In this document: in pieces, positions 55,985 through 64,000 of the stretch
Layout: each line of letters opens with the position of its first letter
How positions within the stretch are numbered: position 1 is the first letter of the stretch
NCBI GenBank assembly: GCA_001414485.1
Contig: LLEY01000026.1
Location: 186,001 to 250,000, forward strand
DNA length: 64,000 bases
Reading direction: 5' to 3'
Source of the DNA: Calycina herbarum
Taxonomy: Eukaryota; Ascomycota; Leotiomycetes; Helotiales; Pezizellaceae
Program-made: the position numbers and the translations under genes
The notes under the pieces: model-generated
Database searches by the model: none
Told to the model about the DNA's origin: nothing
The model's input: the letters and a program-made list of their open reading frames with translations, nothing else

Positions 55985-58900
55985 CTATACAGCACCAGTA
56001 GCCTCGTTTCCTTCACTAGCGGGTTTCGCTGCTCCGGTTTCTGACTTGGCCTCCTTACTCTCATCCGCCTCAACAGCCTTGTTATCTGCGGCATTCTGCT
56101 CGGCCTTTTTAATGGTCGATGAATCTGGTCCATCCACATCAGGGTGAGGAGGAGCAACTCCGGCTTCCTCGGGCGGTGGGTTGATCTCGTTGCCATCCAC
56201 ATCCACCATACGTGTTCGGGTTTCATAACGAGTCTTGAAGCTAACCTTGCCTTCCAGGGCCTTGACTTGCTCTTCATCCAAAAGATTGCCATCTTGATCT
56301 CTATACTCAACCTTCTCTTCACGTGAAAGAACACTTTGACCAGATGGAAGGCCTTCTGGTGGTGCAGACATAATAGGTTCAGGGGCTTCAGAAATGCCAG
56401 CGCGGTCCTCCTCCTTGAGAACTTGCTGGGCGCCATCGGCCGGTGGTGGAGCAACGGCAGCTTCAGTTGGGATCAAAGGAGAGTCGGTCTTGTGAACGTT
56501 TTCATTTGAGTTGACGACTTGAGTAGCGTATTGAGAGTACTAGAAAAATTAGTATATGAAAGAACATGTCGCAGCTAACTCCGGCCACGATTCGGGAGTA
56601 CCACAAGGGGAATATTTACATCGGTGAGGAAAGTGTTGCAATCAAAGTCCCAAGATTCAAAGAGTTTGACCTTGTTGCAAGCGGATTGTGTCCATGGATT
56701 GCCGTAAGAAAGAGGCGAGTAAAGTCCGAAAACAACAACACTGAGACCCAAGAATAGAACAGCACCGACACGACCAATGATTGGGTTCTCGCGGAGTCCG
56801 ATTCCTGGAATACGAGCAGTGACATAATCGTAGATTTGACAAAGGGTGATGATGGCGAAATAAAGAGCGGGGAAGTAGTGGTGGAGGAAAAGTTGACGTT
56901 GCATGAGGTAGAATGGGAAATAATGGAATGCCCATCCGAGAACCATGGTGCCAATCTCGTAATCGAAACGTTTAAAGATGGTGTTATCGTAGTCCTTGAA
57001 GCCTCTCTGCCATCTCAAAACTGCGAGTCCTTTGAAGGCGGCAAATATAAGGATAGCCAAGGTAGAACTCCACCAAATAATTGGGTTGCCAATGAGGTAA
57101 ATTTGACGGTTGTCCTTACCCCAAAAGTTAATACCACGTTGGAGGATAGGCCAAGATGGTGGGCGAGAGTCCCATGCGTGAGATTCAACAAGGCCAGCAT
57201 TAGTGTGCCACATGACTTTTTGCAACTCCCAGAATTTGCCCAAGAAACCTGGGTTTCTGTAATTGACTTTCTCAGATCCTTCCCCAAGTTGAGGGTGCTC
57301 GTTTTGTTCAATATACCAAACACTGTTTGGCAGGGTTCCTCCCTTAGCACAGGTAACCTCCTGTTGCTCCGAAGCCCACTCAGGAAGCTTGACCTTGTGA
57401 GAGAACAAAACACAGCCAGTCATGACATGAACAAGCTTGAACTTGGTTTGAATAGTGCGGATACGTTTAGAGGCTTCAGCACCATCAGACATACTCTTGA
57501 CAATCTCGAATCTGAAGAAATCGTTGGCATCACCCTCGAAACCTTCATAACCATAAGCGGAAACCTCATTTTGCCAGTCGGCCTCGGTAACAGGTGGACG
57601 GACGTCGTGAGAATGAAGACGGCGGTGGGTTGGGGTATGGTACAACTTGACAGTATCACCATCCATGATAAAGCTTGGTGGGCTTATAGGGTCCCAAGCG
57701 TATGATCCATTGACTGGGTTTCCGGCAGCATCGAGTGGTTGAGTTTGGTTCTCCAAAAGCCAAGCATTGTTCTCATCCTTGTGTGGGTAAAGCGTAATCT
57801 GTTGTTGCTTGCTACCAGTGGGGTACATGAGGTTATGCGAATGCAAATATCCTCCCTGGGTATTGTGGTGTCTGATACTGACTCTGCTGCCAAATGCGAC
57901 ATCGACTGGGACATCTTGCATAGACTTGGAGTTGAGGGTAGCTTGGAACTCGGAGCTCATGAATCCGTCTCCGTCACCTGGGTTTGTGAGGCAAAGGAAG
58001 TGAATTCCGAACATTGCCATGTAGAAGGCGATTGGGATGATGATAAGACAAAATATACGGGCAACGAAATGTTTGGCGAAAATACGCTATATTCATCAGT
58101 TTCTGATCTTTTATAGAATAAAACGAAACTTACTGGCGTGACGGTCTTGACATCTCCAAGCATAATCCACAATTGAAGAAGGGTTAAGCTGCCAACCCAA
58201 GCAATTGTGAAAAGTCCAACCCATTTAACACTTGCTGTTGCGCCCAATCCAAGACCAGTCATAGCAAGCCAGAACCACCAAGTGGGCTGGAAAGCCTTGC
58301 TTGGTCCTTGCTCGTGTTGGTTGGTGAAAGATGTAAATGCCAATGCGGTAAAAGCGGTCATGATCATAAGAGGGGAATCGAGGAGGATCAAACGGGCTTG
58401 GGTGAGGAGACCATTTTCTAAATTGGTTAGCGATTGTATATTAGGAGATATGATCTGGTTTGCATACCAAATATGATCAAGGAGGCGCCCAAAGCCGCAG
58501 TCATAGTTCTGCATCCAGATGCCTTCAAAGTCAAGAACATAGTTGGAACCAAGAGAATACCGCAGATAGCTGGCAGCATTCTCATAGCCACATATGGTAC
58601 ACCAGGCTCGAGGTAATCCTTCCCAATATCCTTGAAATCAAAGTCGCCATTGAAACCAGCTAGCCATCCAGCCAATGTGAGAAGTAATTTTGCGAGAGGT
58701 GGGTGGACATCCATGAAGAATTTCCCCTTGATATATTTGGATGCGAATCCTCCGAAGCTATTCAAACATTTTGGTTAGACTGTGCCACCCGCTCAGGAGT
58801 TGGGACAACGTACTGCACTTCATCAAAGACAACACTGCTTGGCTGGTATATCCTGAATAATCGAACAACTGTTGCGAGCACCGTAATAACGAGCATAACC

Positions 58901-59052
58901 TGGTAGTCTGATCCAGGCAGGAGGAAGACATCGTGGTCTGCCACTCCTTCAGAACTATAATCCGTAGGCTTTTTTGCCTTCTTCGCAAGTGGTTGAGGAC
59001 TTCGAGATATCCTCGCCGGCGCCGAGGTGGCAGATTTTGTTGGTTTCGCCAT
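55985..59052 (-). CDS. dolichyl-phosphate-mannose protein O-mannosyltransferase (PMT, probably PMT1 subfamily)
   Basis: Five exons in minus order (59052-58814, 58757-58468, 58417-58134, 58086-56620, 56539-55985) join in phase to 944 residues. VFDEVHFGGFASKYI, completed across intron 1, holds the acidic DE pair of the first luminal loop, and FMDVHPPLAKLL follows. Many TM helices are visible. Exon 4 carries three MIR-type repeats (VSIRHHNTQGGYLHSH, DTVKLYHTPTHRRLHSH, TKFKLVHVMTGCVLFSH) and the C-terminal helices. It transfers mannose from dolichol-phosphate to Ser/Thr of secreted proteins in the ER. The 180-residue cytosolic C-terminus with KVEYRDQDGNLLDEEQ is typical of filamentous-fungal PMT1-type proteins, hence the subfamily guess. 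Confidence 0.97.
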
Positions 59053-60194
59053 GGTTGCGATTTGGTAGATGTGATGGAAAGCAGGCCAGGAGAGGCTGCG
59101 AAACTGGAGCTTTCAAAGCCCGGGCCGAGTCGTTGAAAAGCACCCAGTCAAGGAAAACGATCGTAGTTCTTAAGGAAAGAAAGAAGTCGCCTTCAAAATT
59201 AAAAGTATAGCATTGAAATTGATCAATCGATCAATCGCCTTGGGAGGTTGTCGTGGGAAAGGTGATGGTGTTCGGTCAGGAGAAATTTCCACGCGCCGTC
59301 CGTATCCCTTTCCAGTAATTGGGATCAAGCCAGATCGCTGGCCAGGCTAAGCTTGACCCCAGTCTCAGCTCACTCCTGACATCAGAATTAATTCACACAC
59401 AACCCCTTCTTTATATTTTACATTTTAAAATTAAAGTAAATAACAATCACCTTCTCATGATACTCAGCACTTTTTACAATGACATGCTTGCGAAACACTG
59501 ACAATCTGTGAACAGACAAAATCATCCAGGTCTCGAAATCCCAATTTAGAATAATCCCAACACCAATGAGGTGAAGCGTGCATATGAGCTTGTGTGGCTA
59601 GGGTGTTTGGAGACAAGGCTGAAGAACACATGGCATTTACAGTGGGGGCCAAACTTGCTTTAGAGATTTTAACAATTGACGAAGGCTGTTGGCGTAACTC
59701 TATACCTAATTGATTTTAGCTGTCATGTAAGTCACTATCTAAGATTAAAATCATTGAATAAATAATTACAGAAACTTTATTAGTCCAAAACACTAAGCAC
59801 TGCAAAACTATGAAAGAACCCGAGTAAGTAACTTATTACTTACTAATATTTAGTAAATATCTCTATGAATCAAGTGAGTGGTTGGATTAGAGGGAGAGAA
59901 AATAACGGGCTACGTCATACAGATACCACATGTACTAAGAAATTTACTTGTATCATTTCTAAAATGCAGAAAGTAAAATACTGTACGATCCCTGGAAGAT
60001 ATATACATATTCCCTTTGAAAACAAAAAAGTAATGTGTCTATGCACTGGTGAATTAAGTGGCATTTTCGTGTATTCGATATTTCGAGTATCGCATTTGTG
60101 GTACAAACAAAAAAGGCGAGTTCCCATTCTAACATATCTACAACTGGGACTTTAACCCAACTCCGTAATCTCCTCTGAACTTTACCCAAAATGT
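59053..60194. other. promoter of the PMT gene and AT-rich spacer
   Basis: From about 59690 the sequence is AT-rich. A 96-codon + frame (59865-60155) has no domain and is likely chance. ACTTATTACTTACT-type inverted words occur near 59829. Confidence 0.4.
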
Positions 60195-61016
60195 CTAGTA
60201 ACCATCTTTGCCCCACTTGTTGTACTTCTCGTGTAGCTCCTGTATAGCCAATTAGTATATAGCCTTACAATCTCAAGCTCATAATTGAAATAGCATGATA
60301 GCATCTCGAAGAATAGGAGGTTCAATTCTCTCCACAAAGAACAGCAAATTTGACCGGAATGAAAGTGATGCGTACCTTTGGCAAGTTGACATTTGGAACA
60401 ATCACAGAGTGTAGTGCACTTGGTGCTTCCTTTGGTGGGTTTCTTGGATCTCCGCCCTAAATATATATTAGATAACTACCCATTGTCCGCGGGATGGGGG
60501 AAACTAACTGGGTGGTACGAGTACTAGAAGAAAATTAGCATTCAATTGTTCAAAATAGCACCTTGGGGAGTGGCATGGGCTAGATGCTGTGAGGGACATA
60601 TGCAGAATATAAACCACAACCTAGCACCTCCCCTAGTAATACTGACTTTGAAATCTTCTCTAGCCGCATCTCCCGCTCCCTCTTTTTGCCATGGCATGCT
60701 GTCTTTCGCGACGCTGACGCTCGATTCGGATGTGGAAGATGTTGGCTTTGAGCCTACGCAGGAGGTCAATTGATGTCCTACGAGTCCGGATAGAGGGGCA
60801 CGAACCGAAATAATATCCTGCCAACCCAGTAGCACCTGCCATAATAGCTCCTAAGATCTATCAGAGAATGTTAGCGGTGGCTGGGACGGATGGGACGCAA
60901 TTCCGTACATAAAGCTCGGGATCTCTTTTTGCGCCCTTGCTAACGACGCCTGAATTGGCGCTGTTACCAGCGGCCTTGCTAACCTGCGCTGCGACTTTTC
61001 CTGCTGCTCCTGACAT
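60195..61016 (-). CDS. small single-TM protein, likely mitochondrial, with a 15-nt microexon
   Basis: Six exons in minus order (61016-60909, 60857-60806, 60753-60647, 60523-60509, 60456-60376, 60239-60195) join in phase to 135 residues. The N-terminus is Ala/Lys/Ser-rich. ILGAIMAGATGLAGYYFG is one membrane helix. SVAKDSMPWQ, then YSYHP (the microexon), GGDPRNPPKEAPSAL, IVPNVNLPK and ELHEKYNKWGKDGY follow. I know this pattern from uncharacterised conserved Pezizomycotina proteins, which supports the model. The basic N-terminus plus one helix suggests the inner mitochondrial membrane, but that is inference. Confidence 0.85.
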
Positions 61017-62091
61017 TTTGATATGTGTCTGGTGGGTGGATGTTTGTAGTAAAAGGTGATTGAGAGCTTGGAGGTGGAGTGGTTCGACTTTGAAGTTCCT
61101 AGAGAAGGACTTGGCATTACGAGCTTGAGCGTAGGGCACGTGATGATATTAGTCAGCGTCGGATGAAATTAGGACCTTTGACCGAGGCTTAACTGAGAGC
61201 TGAGCTGGGTTTTTGATTGAGATCTCTCTGTAAAGAACCACTGGGTATTATTTTTAGATACAAATTTGGTTTCTAGTGTTTGATATTCTCCAAGAAGTCT
61301 TTCAACCTAATCTCGGTATTTTGTTCCTAATGTTTGCATTTTTAGTTTGCCGTTATGGTGCAGCTACCGGAGATCCCCCCTTTTGCCTCTCCACACCATC
61401 TCTGTGAGACGGCAACAGCCCCCATCATTTTGTACCTGCATGATCTCTCTCGGTATGACTTCAAGACTCGCTCTGATTCCTCGTCCGTATGCAGGCCAAA
61501 TTGAATGATTTAATGCCTTTGATCCAATGTGAGGTCGATGGTAATTCTTTAATCTCAACCCCCTGCGTGCCCTGGTTCGTAGCCAATCGATAAGCTGGAT
61601 GCGAGATGGAGATGAGATGCAGTGTGATCCCATTGGGAGAGCGCTTGGACGCGATTGTGGCCTTTTGCCCCGTCGGCCACCGTATTCCATGAATCTAGCT
61701 TTTTGTTTTGAATGGCAAGCGTCCAAGCCAACCCACGAACACAACACCGCACTACACACCCAACTCTCAGATCTGGAATCATAACTCTCCTTACGAAAAC
61801 CGGCGAACTTCACTGTCCATTAATTTTCCCTTTCTCGCCCTTCCGATCATCACTCTCTCCCACACTCCTTCGTACGACGCCACCTTCTTCATTTCATCAA
61901 CTTGCGCCGACAGCAGCCTACCATTCTACCAATTAATTTCCAGTCACATTCACAGTCCGACCGCCCACGCGACAAATCGCGAACCCAAACACTCTATACA
62001 ATTCTTTTCTACATCGAAACATCTCAGGGATGATTAAGGAGGGAGGAAACACATAATTAATTGAAAGCGGAGGACCGTTTTCCTGTCCCCG
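61017..62091. promoter_or_regulatory. divergent promoter region
   Basis: Separates the small TM gene (-) and the palmitoyltransferase gene (+). CT-rich leader from about 61790 to 62040 before the ATG at 62092. A 149-codon minus frame at 61364-61813 shows no domain. Confidence 0.45.
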
Positions 62092-64000
62092 ATGGCTTCT
62101 CGGGATGCTGCATCAAGCAGGCCACGTTCCACGGATATCGACAATGCCTTTCCAAGCCCGCAGTTTGCGCCGTCCGAGACGGGTGATGGCGCAAGTATAC
62201 TCTCTTCACGAATGACGGATATAGCCTCCTCAGAGGATGGAAGGGATGTCGTAGCGACACCACCACCAGCCGCCAGACCCGGTCAGACCCCAGGGCAACG
62301 GCGAAGTACGGCGACGGGAGATGGACCTTCGAGGCCGAGTACAGCTGTGACGGGTGTCTCTTCAACTACTCGAGGAGGATGGTCACAATCAACTCCCTCG
62401 AGGGCTCGTTTCCCCAAGTCAGGGAGTATTTCCGGATCAGTAGGAGCTCGCCCAAAGAGCTCAGGCCGGACTACACATGTACCATCTCTCACGTCGCATG
62501 CGTTTTTTCATCCTATGAATGCCCAGAGATTGCAAGCACAACGAGGTTCTAAAGCAGCTATTTCTCAGCAAAGCGAAGACGGATACGTGGATGGGGGGGA
62601 AGGCAATACAGTCAGACACAGTGTTACTTCAAACAATACCGCGATACAAGTTACCAGCCCACAAGGAGACCATGGACCAGCACCACCGTCGAGAGGGACG
62701 GAAATGACAGAGCAAGATACGGTTGATAGATTGACAGCAAATACAAGTCCAACTCGTGGTCATCGCCCAACTGGAAGCCTGTCGGAAAGCGTTCGCCCCC
62801 TCCAACGAACTCTTGGTAACAACACCAAAGGCCTAAGTTTAAATATCGATAAAAGCTACAAACTGGGCAACAATCTTCCCACGCCTTCTAAGTCTCCTCG
62901 GTCTTTTCGTTCAAGCTTTTTGTTGCCATCCAGGGGAGATGTCGCTCCTAATAGTCCAAATCGGAGTACTGAAGGGAGGGAAAAACTGAATTCTGTTGCC
63001 TCGTCTCCAGGTTTGATACCAGAAGTGCAGAAGCCTGCTCCCGAGCCAGCGAGACTTGGACCCAATTACCAATATTTTACAGGCAATACGGTATTTTGCT
63101 GGGGCGGTCGATTACAAAACACCCGAGACAAACCAATCAATGTTGCTACTGGCATGATGGTTGGACTACCGGCTGTTCTTTTCTTCATATTCTCTGCTCC
63201 GTGGTTGTGGCATAACATCTCACCTGCGCTTCCTATTGTAGTTGCGTATATATTCTACGTTACCATGTCTTCTTTCATTCATGCTTCTGCTTCTGATCCT
63301 GGGGTAAGTCCTTCACCACCTCCCTCCTGAATTTCATATTAACAAGATTAGATTCTCCCTCGAAACCTCCATCCAATGCCCCCTCAAGATGAAAATGAGG
63401 ATCCATTGACTATAGGTCCCTCCATGAATGACTGGATTATGATAAAATCAGCCCAGTCAAAAGCAGCTGCGATGGAGGTGCCAACAAAATACTGCAAAAC
63501 CTGCAATCTCTGGCGTCCACCTCGAGGCCATCATTGTCGAATTTGCGACAATTGCATCGAGACCCAAGATCATCACTGTGTCTGGATCAACAATTGCGTT
63601 GGCCGACGCAATTACCGTTACTTTTTTACCTTCATCACAGCTGCTACACTTCTCGGCACATTTATAATTGGAGCATCTCTAGCTCAAATTATCCTCTACA
63701 TGAACATGAACCACATTTCCTTTGGACAATCAATCAATCATTTCCGGGTCCCCTTCGCCGTCGTCATCTACGGAGCTCTCGCAACCCCATATCCAGCCGC
63801 GTTGATGGGATACCATCTCTTCCTAATGGGACGAGGCGAAACCACCAGAGAGTATTTGAACTCGCACAAATTCCTTAAGAAAGATCGTCATCGACCATTT
63901 ACCCAAGAAAACATTATCAAGAATTGGTTCGTGGTTCTTTGTCGTCCACGACCACCTACATACTTGAATTTCAAACGGAAATATGAAGAGGGGGATCAAC
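62092..64000 (+). CDS. ERF2: DHHC protein S-palmitoyltransferase, Erf2 type (3' end beyond window)
   Basis: Exon 1 62092-63303, a 48-base intron, and exon 2 from 63352 to the window edge, where the frame is still open. The first 330 residues are disordered and Ser/Pro/Thr-rich. Two TM helices follow (VATGMMVGLPAVLFFIFSA, LPIVVAYIFYVTMSSF) and then DPGILPRNLHP, the DPG motif. The zinc and catalytic region reads KYCKTCNLWRPPRGHHCRIC and then ETQDHHCVWINNCVGRRNYR, with the DHHC motif intact, followed by two more TM helices. A TTREYLNS segment fits the TTxE motif. In yeast Erf2 with Erf4 palmitoylates Ras at the ER. The symbol is by type, not proven orthology. Confidence 0.93.

Noticed and set aside
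56836..57705. 289-codon + frame opposite the PMT gene
   Set aside because: Antisense shadow of a strongly supported exon with intact PMT motifs.
60290..60345. tRNA-like GGTTCAATTCTC word
   Set aside because: No matching A box, anticodon stem or acceptor stem; lies in an intron of the small TM gene.

Overview
The window is nuclear DNA of a filamentous ascomycete. Its genes carry short GT-AG introns of about 50-130 bases, and it encodes fungus-specific families: a protein O-mannosyltransferase, a DUF4360 secreted protein, an RRT8/EI24 membrane protein, a Ser/Thr-rich wall protein and an RGS-LOV photoreceptor. The RGS-LOV protein is of the type characterised in Botrytis, and intron style and gene content also suggest a leotiomycete (Helotiales-like) fungus. 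This placement is an inference. No rRNA, tRNA or CRISPR was found, and nothing looks bacterial except the ancestry of one radical-SAM enzyme.

Layout. 0-3 kb (+): a secreted DUF7029/DUF7223-type gene with at least three frame breaks, cut by the left edge. 4.0-7.3 kb (+): an OCRL-like inositol polyphosphate 5-phosphatase. 8.9-10.6 kb (+): a mitochondrial-looking lysine 2,3-aminomutase. 11.9-13.8 kb (-): a cytochrome P450. 13.8-19.5 kb: a gene-poor tract with a hairpin, a candidate small ORF behind a CCAAT/TATA promoter, three dispersed direct repeats and a minisatellite-like TCCGAG array. 19.5-20.7 kb (-): a GT2 glycosyltransferase. 21.6-22.6 kb (-): an NmrA-like dehydrogenase. 23-24.2 kb: an old tandem duplication. 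25.3-27.7 kb (-): the RGS-LOV gene. 28.7-32.5 kb: a decayed membrane-protein relic, two TA-flanked inverted-repeat elements and a small unknown gene. 32.7-36.1 kb (-): two small disordered proteins and a DUF4360 protein. 38.0-39.1 kb (-): an AYR1-like SDR. 39.7-43.4 kb (-): a 1206-residue mucin-like secreted protein. 45.5-46.9 kb (-): the RRT8/EI24-like protein. 48-51 kb: relics and damaged genes (a Cys-rich secreted protein and an F-box protein, each with one in-frame TAG, plus an Asp-zincin tail). 51.0-52.0 kb (+): a 2H phosphoesterase. 53.0-54.1 kb (-): an ankyrin-type protein. 56.0-59.1 kb (-): a protein O-mannosyltransferase. 60.2-61.0 kb (-): a small one-TM protein with a 15-nt microexon. 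62.1 kb to the right edge (+): a DHHC palmitoyltransferase (Erf2 type).

The genes are independent housekeeping, wall, signalling and secreted functions, each with its own promoter. I see no biosynthetic cluster or operon. Several could meet in one theme, cell surface and secretion (O-mannosylation, the Ser/Thr-rich protein as a likely O-mannosylation substrate, GT2 polysaccharide synthesis, palmitoylation, phosphoinositide turnover), but that link is thematic only. The most unusual material is the repeat-rich 14.7-16.8 kb tract, three unrelated short inverted-repeat elements with TA target duplications, and the cluster of broken genes at 48-51 kb.
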